DNA of 64,000 bases from Tannerella sp. (GCA_031285565.1 JAITVY010000070.1:1-64000), one strand, 5' to 3'. Shown: positions 16,424 through 26,485, counted from the stretch's first letter. The notes: a model not told the origin generated them from the sequence alone. Translations and numbers: made by a program.

Positions 16424-17257
16424 TTATTGTTTCTTGAAGTTCCAGAACCATGCAGTACCCCAATCACCGGCTCCCGGTTCGGGTGCACAGAGGCGGAGGT
16501 GTTCACCATCGGCTTTCAGAATATGATATTCATACTGATTGCCGCCTGCATTGGGCTGTATACCCAGCAACGGGAAGGTGCCGCTGAAGTTCATGGTACC
16601 TATGTCCCAACCGGCCTTCACCACGTCTTCATTCACTTTCACAGAACCCTTGTCGCCACGGCTCATCTCTACACCGGTCAGACTCATCTTCATCCAACCG
16701 TCTTTACCATCGTTGGGTAAGCTCTTATCGTTGGCTTGTTCGTCAATGCCATCTATTTGAACAACCCACCAACCGGGTCCTGTGTTTTCTAAGTAACCGC
16801 CATTACCCCATACACCATCATCGGCTGTGTCGTCCCACACCCAGGTGTTAGTCGTAAATCCACCATTACCATCGCCGAAGATGTTATTAAAGATTTCAGG
16901 CAGATCGGTAAACTCACTTACATCGATGCTCTTCGTACCGGACTTCGTTGTGGTACCGTCCCAATTCATCGTAACTACATAGAGATTGAGTGTACGTGCA
17001 GGAGGTACAGCCTGGTAAGTAGGCAGAGTACCCATGGCTATGCATTCATCACTGCTCGCATCATATACCTTTATGTAACGATTGGGAGACGTTATAAATG
17101 TCAAGTTGTTATTCCCTGTGCTCTTGGCAGAGATGGTAAACCCACTGGTTAGTTCTTCAGCGGTTATATTGCTGTCCATTCCTATCTCGTCCACGATGGG
17201 ATCGCAGGCGACAAAAAACAAAGACAACAACGGAGCTGCAAATAATATCTTTTTCAT
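16424..17257 (-). CDS. Surface lipoprotein of a SusCD locus (SusE/F-like)
   Basis: 277 residues from ATG 17257; the frame is open to 17281 but the lipoprotein signal M-K-K-I-L-F...F-F-V-A-C-D-P fits 17257. It is beta-rich, with W- and G-rich C-terminal sequence (W-G-N-G-G-Y, G-P-G-W-W-V-V-Q-I-D-G) that could form glycan-binding surfaces. It lies 34 bases after SusD in the same direction, the place of SusE/SusF or surface glycan-binding proteins. No single family is certain from sequence alone. Predicted to be on the cell surface, aiding SusCD in ligand capture. Confidence 0.65.
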   Translation of the reverse strand: MKKILFAAPLLSLFFVACDPIVDEIGMDSNITAEELTSGFTISAKSTGNNNLTFITSPNRYIKVYDASSDECIAMGTLPTYQAVPPARTLNLYVVTMNWDGTTTKSGTKSIDVSEFTDLPEIFNNIFGDGNGGFTTNTWVWDDTADDGVWGNGGYLENTGPGWWVVQIDGIDEQANDKSLPNDGKDGWMKMSLTGVEMSRGDKGSVKVNEDVVKAGWDIGTMNFSGTFPLLGIQPNAGGNQYEYHILKADGEHLRLCAPEPGAGDWGTAWFWNFKKQ

Positions 17258-17291
17258 ACTATAAATATTAATATTAAACATTCAGTCGGGC

Positions 17292-19082
17292 TTATTTCCA
17301 ACCGCTATATTCGCTGCCGGCACCCGTCCATCCTTCGTTCTGTACTACACTACCGATGCTAACCTGGCTTTCAGGCATTTTCTGGAAACCGGCTGTAGCA
17401 TTGTAACGAGCCACATAACCACCATTCTGGGCTGTATTCTTATCGACCTGACCACAATAATAAACCGGCTGGTTTTCTTGCTTGGCCAGTGCGGCGGCGG
17501 CAATGTGCCAGCGACGGATATCATTCCAACGAATGCCCTCGAGAGCCAATTCCCAACGACGCTCGTTCTGCAAAGCTTCGAGTGAGTAAGAACCAATACC
17601 TTCGAGTCCGGCACGTGCACGTACGCGGTTAATACCTGCCACATCTCCTTTCAGCTCACTTTGCATCAGCAGTACATCGGCAAAACGAATCAATACAAGG
17701 TCGTGAATGTTGTTAAGCTGCATATTGTTAGCTCCCTGAGGCCAACCCGAAGCGCCATACATCAGGTTCTCAAAGCAGCACACGTATGGGTTATCGGATA
17801 CCGGAATTAAGCTTCCTTGCGATCCATCGTTCACAGCAGAAATCGGCGACCATTTCTTGGCATAATAGTCGGTTTCCTGTACGAAGTCGGCCCAACCGCC
17901 GTATGTATAAGTAGAACTTTGCGTCCAATCCTCGATGGTAGCTTCCCGGCGAATGTCTTTACCATCACGGTCGGCGCTTTTCCAGTCGTTAACCAGGTTA
18001 GGAGCCACAGGACCTGCACCCCAACCTTGTCCGAAGGGGAAGGTGTTTTCGTAAGACTGACCGCCGCGTACGCCCATATGAAGAGCAATGCCGTTGCCAT
18101 AGCCAATGGTGGTTGCCCAATCGGCCAACTTATTGAACTTGATAGCAAACATAGATTCAGGATTGACGGCATTGTCATCTTCTGCCCACTTCAAGCCTTT
18201 ATCTGCAGTATATTCGTAATCCTTCACTGTGTATTTATTGGTATAAGCCCACAGATTGCGGAAGTCGTCTACAAGTGTGTAACCGGAGTTGTTCACGCAA
18301 TCGTCCACGTAGGCAATAATGTTTTCTTTCGTCAGTGTCGTGCCATCGGGCAACTCCACTGAAGAGAGCGGATTGTAAGCGGTACTGGTCAAAGCTGCCA
18401 GATCGGTTCCGTTACAATACATACCGGTGTAGAACAAGAAGATACGAGCCAGCAAAGCTTCTGCCGTATACTTATCTACGTGTCCATCCGTCTTGCGCAC
18501 AGCCGGCATCATTTCAATGGCATCGCGCAAATCCTGCAACATCTGTCCGTAAAGCACTGCCACGTCACCTTGTGTCACCAGTTCGCCCGAAGGAGCATTC
18601 ATCAAAGGCACATTGCCATACATGCTGGCCAGATCGAAGTGATAGAAAGCACGCAAAAAGAGAGCTTCGCCTAAGAATTGCGCTTTCGAATCATCACTCA
18701 TGGTTGTATTGGGCAAAGCACTGATCAGCGTATTGGCACAGTTGATGCCTTTATAACGTGTTACCCAGAAGTTGTTGGTCATATCTGAATTGTAATTCAG
18801 CATCAAGTCCATGGCTTGCATCAACTTATCGTTGGTCCCACCACCGCCAAAAGCATCGTCACTGGCCAATTGGGCATAGTACAAGAATGATTCTTGCGGA
18901 TACCCATGTACCTCATTCAAATTTTCATAGATGCCAGCCAAAGCTGCAATACCATCAGCTTCAGATGCTGGGAAGTTTTCTGTGGAAAGCTCACCCATAT
19001 TCTCTACATTGTCGATGTCGCAAGAGGCAACCCCAAGTGCCAAACAACCCGAAGCGAATAAATATATTATTTTTTTCATCAT
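17292..19082 (-). CDS. SusD/RagB family surface lipoprotein
   Basis: 596 residues. Lipobox L-G-V-A-S-C-D near Cys21. SusD-type TPR helices are seen (F-L-R-A-F-Y-H-F-D-L-A-S-M-Y-G-N-V-P, residues 135-160) and the C-terminal family signature (N-E-R-R-W-E-L-A-L-E-G-I-R-W-N-D-I-R-R). It caps the SusC barrel and captures ligand. Start M1 at 19082 or M2 at 19079. It follows SusC by 11 bases. The substrate cannot be deduced from the sequence. Confidence 0.95.
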   Translation of the reverse strand: MMKKIIYLFASGCLALGVASCDIDNVENMGELSTENFPASEADGIAALAGIYENLNEVHGYPQESFLYYAQLASDDAFGGGGTNDKLMQAMDLMLNYNSDMTNNFWVTRYKGINCANTLISALPNTTMSDDSKAQFLGEALFLRAFYHFDLASMYGNVPLMNAPSGELVTQGDVAVLYGQMLQDLRDAIEMMPAVRKTDGHVDKYTAEALLARIFLFYTGMYCNGTDLAALTSTAYNPLSSVELPDGTTLTKENIIAYVDDCVNNSGYTLVDDFRNLWAYTNKYTVKDYEYTADKGLKWAEDDNAVNPESMFAIKFNKLADWATTIGYGNGIALHMGVRGGQSYENTFPFGQGWGAGPVAPNLVNDWKSADRDGKDIRREATIEDWTQSSTYTYGGWADFVQETDYYAKKWSPISAVNDGSQGSLIPVSDNPYVCCFENLMYGASGWPQGANNMQLNNIHDLVLIRFADVLLMQSELKGDVAGINRVRARAGLEGIGSYSLEALQNERRWELALEGIRWNDIRRWHIAAAALAKQENQPVYYCGQVDKNTAQNGGYVARYNATAGFQKMPESQVSIGSVVQNEGWTGAGSEYSGWK

Positions 19083-19093
19083 GTAATCAGTTT

Positions 19094-22000
19094 TTAGAAT
19101 TTAACATTAACACCAATCATATAGGTACGGGGAGTGGGGTAGTTACCTACATCAACACCTGTCAGCCAAGGTTCTTCATCGTCGATAGCACGTCCGTTTT
19201 CAGGATCCATTCCCTTATAACCGGTAATAGTGAAGAGATTCTGTGCTGCTGCATACATCCGGAGTTGTGGGAACGGACAGTTCTTCCAGATACGCTTAAA
19301 GTCGTAGCCTATAGTCAGGTTCTGTAAACGGAAATAGTCGGCATTTTCAACATAGATGTCGGAAATAGACTGCCAGTTTACACCTTCGTTCATACGGGCC
19401 AGCAAAGGATATTTGTTGGATGTACCTTCGCCATTCCAATACTGATACACTTCAGTAGTATAGTTCTCTTGTTCACCATCGGTGAATTTACGATAAGAGC
19501 GCGCCACCTGTTGTCCCAGTGCAGCGAAGCCTGTTACGGAAAGGTCGAATCCTTTGTAACCGACACTAAGGCTAAGTCCCATCGTTACATCGGGATGCGG
19601 ATTACCCAGGTCGGTCTTGTCATCAGCATCGATTATTCCGTCACCATTCACATCGACAAACTTCAAGTCACCGGGTTTCAGCGTTTTGCCTTGCAGTGAA
19701 TTGGCTGCATTGCCGTCTTTCAGTGTCGCTACGTAATCAGCCAGGTCAGCCTGGTTCTGGATAACGCCGTCAGTTTTGTAACCCCAGAAATAACCAATGG
19801 GGTATCCTTCTTCGAAGCGTGCCATATAACCGGTTCCCTGAGACAGGTTGTCGAGACCACCGTTGTTGTACTTACGTGAACTGTTTACTTTGGTCACTTC
19901 GTTCTGATTGTAAGCGATGTTCCAGTTAATGCCGTAAGTAAAGTCTTTATTTACCTGATCGTTCCAGTTAAGAGCAAGCTCAATACCTCGGTTACGAACT
20001 GTACCTGCGTTTTTCAGCTGTTCCGAGAATCCGGTAGTAGGAGTTACAGGAACCATAAGCAACAGGTCTTTAGTGGTCTTTTGATACCAATCGAAGGTAA
20101 GACCCAGACGGCTGCCCAGGAAACGGGTATCAAGTCCTACGTTAATCTGTTCAGAGGTTTCCCAGGTAATGTCGTTGTTCGCTAAGCGGGAAGGAACAGC
20201 TCCCGAAGTATAACCGTCCTTATCGTTACCGAACGAATAGTTACTTTTAGTGGTGTAACCGAAGGTAGCCTGATAAGCAAAGTTGTCAACCGCGTTCTTG
20301 TTACCGTTTTGTCCCCAACCGGCGCGAATCTTCAGGAAGTCGAGCCAATTTTGCGTGCTGGCCATGAACTTTTCGTTCGAAGCTACCCAACCTGCAGAGA
20401 ATGAAGGGAAGTATCCCCAACGCTTGCCCGGTGCGAAGATAGAAGAACCATCGGCACGAATAATGGCGCTGAGCATGTAAGTTTCATTGAAGTTGTAGTT
20501 CAAACGACCGAAGTAAGACATGTTGCGAGTGTCGCCATAAGGTTTGCCCGATACGGTGGCCTTGCCCGTATTGTCCTTCATGAACTCCATATAAGCATGG
20601 GCCAAATCGCCGAACACCGAATTAGAGGCTGTAGCCTTCAGTTCAAACCCATTGTTAGGGCGCGATTCGCCATACTCGGTACCTGCCAGGATATCGAAAT
20701 TGTGTCCACCCAGGTTCAGTTGATAATTCAGTGTATTGGTGGTGCTCCATCCCCAGCCTTGTGACATATTATTACTAGCGCGGTCAATAGTACGGCTATC
20801 GCCCTGGTCATTCAATTTGTAAACGGGAAGGTAATTGCGCCATGACGAGGAACTCTGGTTGTAGTTCAACTGACCACGATAGATCAAGCCTTTGATGGGT
20901 TGTACTTCCAACCAACCGCTCACATTAAATCCAAAGTTTACGCTCTTATTGTTGGCACTCTGGCTGTTCATCATCGAAGCAATGGGGTTAGTCGTATAAG
21001 AGTTATAGTTAAACCAACCTTCTGTACCGGAATTTCTCAAATCGTCATAGCCGAAATACTCACCGTCTTTATTGTAAAGAGGAACCAGGGGGTTGGCACG
21101 CAACATGTTCGATATCATATTGCTATATTGATTTCCGTTGTCAAGACCCTGTTTCTGAGAATGCTGATAGTAAAGATTCTGCCCTACTTTCACCACATCA
21201 AGTCCGGCATCGTTACGGTAAATCACATGTTCGGCGTTCATACGCAAAGTGAAACGACGATAGTCCGACTTTGCCATGTTGCCAAAGATACCATCCTGAT
21301 ATTGATAGCCCAAACCAGAAGAAAATTTAGTGCGGTCAGTACCCGAAGTAACGTTCAACGAGTGGCTGGAAGTCATTGCGTTTTTGTTGCGGATAAGATC
21401 TAACCAGTTTGAACCTTTGTTCGATCCGTTCTGATAAGCAGCCAACAGGTCCGAATCTATATATTTAGACCAATCCCGGGCATCCACACCGCTGTTGAAA
21501 CGAACCAGGTCTTGTACTTCCATATATTGCTTTGCAGTCAGCATATCGGGCATCTTATACACATTCTGCCAACCGATATTGCCATCATAGCTTATCTGAA
21601 TCTTGCCTTCTTTACCTTGCTTGGTTGTAACCAGAATTACACCATTCGCGGCAGCAGAACCATAAATGGCACACGAAGCAGCATCTTTCAGCACATCGAT
21701 ACGCTCAATGTCGGCAGGATTGATGTTGTTGATATCACCGCCTACACCATCAATAATGTAAAGAGGCTTGGTGTCACTATTAGTACCGGCACCACGGATA
21801 GTTACCTTAAAACCATCACCCGGCTGACCGGAAACAGCCTGAATGTTTACACCCGGAGATTGGCTTTGCAAGGCACCTAATACCTGGGTTGTGTTAAGTT
21901 TGGCAATGTCATCGCCTTTTACTTCAACGGTAGCCCCTGTAACAAGCTTCTTTTTCTGAACTCCATAACCTATTACTACTACTTCATCCAGAGATTGCGT

Positions 22001-22345
22001 ATCATCCTGTAAAGATACATTGTACGCTGTTGTTCCTGCAACAACCCGAATCGTTTGGGGCAGGTAGCCGATATACGAAAACTCAACATCGGACCCGGCG
22101 GGAACAGTTAATACATATTCACCGTCAAAATTGGTAATCGTCCCATTGCCCGTGCCTTTCTGGATTACATTTACACCGATGAGAACTTCTCCATCAGCAG
22201 CAGAACTGATAACCCCTTTTATCGTGACATTGGATTGCGCCATTGCCGGCAAACAACCCATTATCAGAAAGGCTGTAATCATCATTGCTTGTGCGACTTT
22301 ACCTGGTAAGCCGCTCAAGAATACCTTTTTGCATCTTTTTCTCAT
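19094..22345 (-). CDS. SusC/RagA family TonB-dependent transporter
   Basis: 1083 residues from ATG 22345, which gives a proper signal peptide ending near A-M-A-Q. Domains: signal peptide, carboxypeptidase-like domain (about 40-120; G-V-I-S-S-A-A-D-G-E-V-L-I-G-V), plug with the SusC signature (P-L-Y-I-I-D-G-V, and I-E-R-I-D-V-L-K-D-A-A-S), then a 22-strand beta-barrel ending in F. It imports a ligand delivered by SusD using TonB energy. No STN domain, so it is not an anti-sigma signalling type. A -7 box lies at 22409-22416. Confidence 0.95.
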   Translation of the reverse strand: MRKRCKKVFLSGLPGKVAQAMMITAFLIMGCLPAMAQSNVTIKGVISSAADGEVLIGVNVIQKGTGNGTITNFDGEYVLTVPAGSDVEFSYIGYLPQTIRVVAGTTAYNVSLQDDTQSLDEVVVIGYGVQKKKLVTGATVEVKGDDIAKLNTTQVLGALQSQSPGVNIQAVSGQPGDGFKVTIRGAGTNSDTKPLYIIDGVGGDINNINPADIERIDVLKDAASCAIYGSAAANGVILVTTKQGKEGKIQISYDGNIGWQNVYKMPDMLTAKQYMEVQDLVRFNSGVDARDWSKYIDSDLLAAYQNGSNKGSNWLDLIRNKNAMTSSHSLNVTSGTDRTKFSSGLGYQYQDGIFGNMAKSDYRRFTLRMNAEHVIYRNDAGLDVVKVGQNLYYQHSQKQGLDNGNQYSNMISNMLRANPLVPLYNKDGEYFGYDDLRNSGTEGWFNYNSYTTNPIASMMNSQSANNKSVNFGFNVSGWLEVQPIKGLIYRGQLNYNQSSSSWRNYLPVYKLNDQGDSRTIDRASNNMSQGWGWSTTNTLNYQLNLGGHNFDILAGTEYGESRPNNGFELKATASNSVFGDLAHAYMEFMKDNTGKATVSGKPYGDTRNMSYFGRLNYNFNETYMLSAIIRADGSSIFAPGKRWGYFPSFSAGWVASNEKFMASTQNWLDFLKIRAGWGQNGNKNAVDNFAYQATFGYTTKSNYSFGNDKDGYTSGAVPSRLANNDITWETSEQINVGLDTRFLGSRLGLTFDWYQKTTKDLLLMVPVTPTTGFSEQLKNAGTVRNRGIELALNWNDQVNKDFTYGINWNIAYNQNEVTKVNSSRKYNNGGLDNLSQGTGYMARFEEGYPIGYFWGYKTDGVIQNQADLADYVATLKDGNAANSLQGKTLKPGDLKFVDVNGDGIIDADDKTDLGNPHPDVTMGLSLSVGYKGFDLSVTGFAALGQQVARSYRKFTDGEQENYTTEVYQYWNGEGTSNKYPLLARMNEGVNWQSISDIYVENADYFRLQNLTIGYDFKRIWKNCPFPQLRMYAAAQNLFTITGYKGMDPENGRAIDDEEPWLTGVDVGNYPTPRTYMIGVNVKF

Positions 22346-22408
22346 AAAAGACTTGATTTTAAAATTGATAAATATAATAGTGTTCACTCATGATAAATTT
22401 GATATATG

Positions 22409-22416
22409 CAAAAGTA
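22409..22416 (-). promoter_or_regulatory. -7 box before susC
   Basis: Minus-strand TACTTTTG fits TAnnTTTG, about 65 bases before the SusC start. No TTTG was found at the expected -33 distance. Confidence 0.4.
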
Positions 22417-22743
22417 TGTGATCATGCATTCATTAACTTATACTATTTTATCTATTACTGATATAAAAATTATGAAATGTTTTCCAAAAAATACATTCAT
22501 TATATATTATACAATTGAAACAAGAAATAGACTAAAAAGTTTAATCTTTATTTACATAATAATTTTAGAAAAAAAGACATATAGCTCATAACCAAAGCCT
22601 TTTTTTACATTTATTTTATAGAATCAGATCAATAATCCTAACCAGAAGTTAAAGAAGTCATTAAAAAAAGTAGGTAGTAGAAAGTAGTTGGTAGTTAGTA
22701 GAAATTTCAAGTTGTCAAGTTTTAATTGTTTCCACGCGATTTA

Positions 22744-22760
22744 GCTATAGCCGATTTCCG
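22744..22760 (+). repeat. CTATRGCCGAT intergenic motif, copy 1
   Basis: GCTATAGCCGATTTCCG; related copies occur at 27950-27966 and 63818-63834, all in AT-rich intergenic DNA and all in the same orientation. Confidence 0.55.
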
Positions 22761-22780
22761 TTTGCTGCTATGCAGCAAAC
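22760..22780. repeat. 9-bp palindrome GTTTGCTGC/GCAGCAAAC
   Basis: Perfect arms 22760-22768 and 22772-22780 around TAT, directly after the CTATRGCCGAT motif. There is no T-run, so it is a poor terminator. Confidence 0.7.
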
Positions 22781-22818
22781 GCTGTTTCTCTATTTTCAAC
22801 TGAATCTCCTTGACTATT

Positions 22819-24090
22819 TCACTTCAACTGCTCCGAATATGTTTTTATGATTTTAATAGTCGTATCCGTATCAAAAACAGAATTAAGTCCTTGTTCCTCC
22901 TGTGAAGGATCGCCTACATAATCATCCCATGGATGCCAGAATTCATGTGCCGGACGTCCGAATCCACCCCATGCCCAAAAGTTACAACCGGCCAGTACAT
23001 CTTTACTTTTCGAAGCATTCACTATTTGCATAAACACATTCGCATAATACCGGTCACGTGCTGTAGTAGGATCATCCAATGTGTATTTGTGGTTATCGCG
23101 CGGAAAACCAAATTCTTCCATAATAATCGGCTTCTTTAATTTCCGGGCAATAGCCATATGCTGTTGCATATATTCATTCGTCTTTTCTACACCTACGTCT
23201 ACTGAACCGGGAATGTCGTTGACATCTATCCAGCTCCAGTTCTTAGGCCAGATATGCATCGTCAGATAATCAACATTCGGATCGGCATGCATTTGCTCAA
23301 ACAAATCCATATCCATCTCACAGCCCCACAGTCCTTCTGAACCAATCGAGACCAGATGGTTTGCATCCAACTGACGCATCATGGCAGTCGTTTCCTTTAC
23401 CCAGGCTGCCATCAACGGTTTGGCCTCTTCACTAAAAGCGCGCGGCTCATTCCCAACCTGCCATGACATGATAGCCGGATCATCTGTATATTTCTTATTC
23501 GTATATCTGTTTGTGCGTGACATAACATGTTTCACATGCTCCAGAAACATCGTATGGCATTCATTACAACCGGCATACTTAGCCACATGTCCCAGAAATA
23601 CAGGCCAATCATGTACACCCTTTTCAGGAACACTGCCTTTACCGGCCCATTCGAGATATTGCCCGTATCCCCCACTCCATTCCCAACTATTATTGAGATA
23701 AAGCACTGCATACATATCACGTTTGCTCATTTCGGCAAGCAAATAATCAAGGCCATCAAAAATAGTATCATTATAAACTCCCGGCGATTGCTGAAGTGTA
23801 GGCATCACTTTTACGGCCTGACCGGCTACACCATCTGCCCCAACCAGAATACGGAGATTATTGATTCCGTTTGCTTTCATAAAATCAAGCTCTTTATGTA
23901 AACGCTCACGGTTACCCCCCTGCCCTTCCGAACCAAGAATAGCACCATACCAGAAATTAGTACCGATAAAATAATAAGGCTTTTTGCCAATAAATAACTG
24001 CCCGTCTTTTTGGGTTACAAATTGCGCTTTCACTGTATTTAAAGCACACATATTAAATACGATGGTAATAAATAAGATTATTTTTTTCAT
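22819..24090 (-). CDS. GH5 subfamily 7-type endo-beta-mannanase
   Basis: 423 residues with a signal peptide (about 22 residues, ending K-A-Q). Family marks: G-T-N-F-W-Y-G near residue 45, acid/base in S-W-Q-V-G-N-E-P-R (Glu215), and nucleophile in I-I-M-E-E-F-G-F (Glu326 by alignment to E-F-G). GH5_7 enzymes hydrolyse internal beta-1,4-mannosyl bonds of mannan, glucomannan and galactomannan. It is the last gene of the operon starting with GH130 at 29180. No lipobox is evident, so it is probably periplasmic or secreted. Subfamily assignment is by motif and context. Confidence 0.88.
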   Translation of the reverse strand: MKKIILFITIVFNMCALNTVKAQFVTQKDGQLFIGKKPYYFIGTNFWYGAILGSEGQGGNRERLHKELDFMKANGINNLRILVGADGVAGQAVKVMPTLQQSPGVYNDTIFDGLDYLLAEMSKRDMYAVLYLNNSWEWSGGYGQYLEWAGKGSVPEKGVHDWPVFLGHVAKYAGCNECHTMFLEHVKHVMSRTNRYTNKKYTDDPAIMSWQVGNEPRAFSEEAKPLMAAWVKETTAMMRQLDANHLVSIGSEGLWGCEMDMDLFEQMHADPNVDYLTMHIWPKNWSWIDVNDIPGSVDVGVEKTNEYMQQHMAIARKLKKPIIMEEFGFPRDNHKYTLDDPTTARDRYYANVFMQIVNASKSKDVLAGCNFWAWGGFGRPAHEFWHPWDDYVGDPSQEEQGLNSVFDTDTTIKIIKTYSEQLK

Positions 24091-24174
24091 GGAATATTTA
24101 TTTTTTTATATCAAATGAGTTATTAGTTGTAGCACTATTTTTCTTCTTGACTACTTAATTCATAATTCATGCCT

Positions 24175-24190
24175 CATAATTTATAATTCT
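24175..24190 (+). repeat. CATAATT-type intergenic repeat
   Basis: CATAATTTATAATTCT in the GH5-GH26 spacer; a close copy lies at 25319-25334 in the GH26-epimerase spacer and degenerate copies at 27969-27991. Confidence 0.45.
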
Positions 24191-25305
24191 CAATTGATTT
24201 CCTCATTCATCAAAACATTCTCCTTTCCCACAAACTCTCTGAAATCATCACCCGAGGAATGTCCTTCATAAGGAGCATAAAAATGATTCGGCTTATCAGG
24301 TTCCCAGGCATTTCGCCAGAATAAAATCCAAGAAATACGATATTCGCTGATAACCGGATAAACTGCCTGCGTGAAATATGTTGATACAGGAATTGATTCC
24401 ATACCGGTTTCACCAATAGTAGCTATCTTTCCCGATTGAGAGGCATAATCAGTTATAATCTTTAGATTCAGACGCATATCCTCCTGATATTTTTTAAGCG
24501 CCTCCGTTTTATCATCACCATACACATAGCAATCATACGCAACCATATCAACATACTCATCACCCGGATATCGTTCCAGATACTCCTCCTTGCTTGTCAC
24601 CTGCGAAGGAGAATAACAGTATATAAGGTTATGCACATTTTTCTTATCACGCAGATGCTCCACGGTCATGCGCCATAACTGTTTATATTCATCCGGAGTA
24701 CACTGTTTACTGCCCCACCAGAACCAGGCGCCCGTATGCTCATGATACATCCGGAATACAACCGGAATTAAATTGCCGTCTGCATCCTTCAGATCAAGAA
24801 AGAAATCAGCCAGACGATCCAGCCATACCAGGTATTTCCCGTGATTTTCTCCTCCGGGAATGATACTTTTCACGACATAATCCTGTTCGCAATCCCAAGA
24901 GGTATTTCCGGTAACCATATTATCACCATGCCAACTGGCAGTCGTAATTCCTCCCCGGTCATATGTCTCCCGGATATAGCGTTTCATATCCGAAAAATAA
25001 ACAGAATCCAGATTGTATTCTGCTCCTATTTCAATATGACCCAACTCCCAACCGATAACAGCCGGATAATCACCTGTTACATCCCTGACATCCGACCTTC
25101 CGGCCTCTTTGTACCACGAATGCCCGTAAGCCAAAGCATCCTGATGAGCAACCATAACCCCCTTATCCAATAAAGAAAAAAGACGATTGTAAAGCGACAC
25201 CGTTTCACCGGTCGCATTTTTATCAATAGGCATATTCGTGGCATTTTGTGACTGACAAGCAAAAAACAAGAACAACCAACTAAGGATAAATACTTTATTT
25301 TTCAT
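24190..25305 (-). CDS. GH26 beta-mannanase lipoprotein
   Basis: 371 residues. Lipobox F-F-A-C (Cys17). GH26 marks: W-E-L-G-H near residue 86, the acid/base in F-R-M-Y-H-E-H-T-G-A-W-F-W-W-G (Glu189), and the nucleophile in I-G-E-T-G-M-E (Glu299). Related Bacteroides enzymes release mannobiose from beta-mannan. It is followed downstream by GH5 and preceded by the 2-epimerase 19 bases away, matching the mannobiose-producing step of the pathway. Lipidation suggests outer-membrane or periplasmic attachment. Confidence 0.93.
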   Translation of the reverse strand: MKNKVFILSWLFLFFACQSQNATNMPIDKNATGETVSLYNRLFSLLDKGVMVAHQDALAYGHSWYKEAGRSDVRDVTGDYPAVIGWELGHIEIGAEYNLDSVYFSDMKRYIRETYDRGGITTASWHGDNMVTGNTSWDCEQDYVVKSIIPGGENHGKYLVWLDRLADFFLDLKDADGNLIPVVFRMYHEHTGAWFWWGSKQCTPDEYKQLWRMTVEHLRDKKNVHNLIYCYSPSQVTSKEEYLERYPGDEYVDMVAYDCYVYGDDKTEALKKYQEDMRLNLKIITDYASQSGKIATIGETGMESIPVSTYFTQAVYPVISEYRISWILFWRNAWEPDKPNHFYAPYEGHSSGDDFREFVGKENVLMNEEIN

Positions 25306-25318
25306 ACATACTGTACTT

Positions 25319-25334
25319 CATAATTTATAACTCA
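25319..25334 (+). repeat. CATAATT-type intergenic repeat, second copy
   Basis: CATAATTTATAACTCA, one of several near-identical AT-rich units in the GH26-epimerase spacer (further units to 25348). Confidence 0.45.
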
Positions 25335-26485
25335 TAATTCATAATTTCAATGCACATTCTCCCATTATGATAAGGACACTTCCAGAAACCGGCCTTATCA
25401 TCTTTACGATTAATACTTCCGTCACTGAAACAACTCCAATACCACTCACCATGTTCCCGATCAATCATATGCTCCTTGATAAAAGTCCATGTTTTCTGAG
25501 CATATTCTTTATATACAATATTCCCCGAGTTTTTATAAGCATACATAAAACCCACAATCGCTTCAGCCTGCACCCACCAGTGACGCTCCGAATCCATATG
25601 ATTCTCTTTTTTCTCATAAATCAGACTACCGTCAGGCATCAAACCTTCTGTAGCCGCATCCGCAACTTTAAGTGAAACAGATTTTACCCTTTCAAGCAAA
25701 TCCCGATCATTTAATAACGATGCAGCTTCATACAAGAGCCACGATGCTTCAATATCATGCCCGTAAGATATAGCTGTAGATTTCAGACACCATTCCTCAT
25801 CGAAAAACAAACCAAGATGATACGTCTGCTTATCTATAATCCTTTTGATAAATAAATCTATTAATCTTTTCTGCGCAGCCTTTAAACGCTCATCATCCCA
25901 CACACGACATAAATTCGTATATGGCTCAAGTATATGCAAATGCGTATTCATGGTTTTCTTTTCATTTGCATCTTTATCACTTAAGCGTACATCCTCAATA
26001 GCCTGCCATTCCCGGGTATATGCTTCCGGATATCCTCCCAAACCATCATCATGACACTTTTCTATCAAAAAGAAAAACTCTTTAGCTACCTCCAAAGCCT
26101 TTTCATTACCTGTTGCACGGTAAAATTCAGAGAATCCGTACAACATAAATCCCTGTACATATGTCTGCTTTTTTGTATTCACCGGATTCCCCTTATAATC
26201 AAGTCCCCAGTAAGCTCCACCGTATGTTTTATCCAGAAAATGATCTAGGATATAATCAAACACACGATGTGCAACTTTAAGATACTCGTCTTTTTTCAAT
26301 ACACGGTAAGCAGCAGAAAAAGTCCAAAGTATACGGGCATTCAAAATAGCCCCTTTATTGGCTTGCGGATGTAGTACATTATGCCCATCTATTCGTCCGT
26401 AAAACCCGCCATGCGTTTCATCCTGCGTTTTATTCATCCAGAATGGTAGTATATTCTCAGTTAATTCTTTCTTAAATGAATTCAT
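25325..26485 (-). CDS. Mannobiose/cellobiose 2-epimerase
   Basis: 386 residues, an (alpha/alpha)6-barrel of the N-acylglucosamine 2-epimerase family. Active-site regions seen: T-H-L-H-I-L-E (residues near 187), Y-G-H-D-I-E-A-S-W (near 250), and R-H-W-W-V-Q-A-E-A (near 318), which carry the catalytic His residues of cellobiose 2-epimerases. In Bacteroides fragilis the equivalent converts mannobiose to mannosyl-glucose for GH130. It shares an ATGA overlap with the symporter gene (26485/26482), so they are translationally coupled. No signal peptide, so cytoplasmic. Confidence 0.93.
   Translation of the reverse strand: MNSFKKELTENILPFWMNKTQDETHGGFYGRIDGHNVLHPQANKGAILNARILWTFSAAYRVLKKDEYLKVAHRVFDYILDHFLDKTYGGAYWGLDYKGNPVNTKKQTYVQGFMLYGFSEFYRATGNEKALEVAKEFFFLIEKCHDDGLGGYPEAYTREWQAIEDVRLSDKDANEKKTMNTHLHILEPYTNLCRVWDDERLKAAQKRLIDLFIKRIIDKQTYHLGLFFDEEWCLKSTAISYGHDIEASWLLYEAASLLNDRDLLERVKSVSLKVADAATEGLMPDGSLIYEKKENHMDSERHWWVQAEAIVGFMYAYKNSGNIVYKEYAQKTWTFIKEHMIDREHGEWYWSCFSDGSINRKDDKAGFWKCPYHNGRMCIEIMNYEL

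Larger units (their letters stand above)
22346..22818. other. Intergenic region between SusC and the mannan operon
   Basis: About 470 AT-rich bases without a convincing gene. It contains a -7 box for susC (22409-22416), one copy of the CTATRGCCGAT motif (22744-22760) and an adjoining 9-bp palindrome (22760-22780). A 61-codon frame at 22406-22591 looks like chance. The mannan operon ends at 22819 and no clear terminator was seen after it. Confidence 0.6.

Noticed and set aside
22406-22591. 61-codon frame upstream of susC
   Set aside because: Low-complexity AT-rich composition; overlaps the -7 box.
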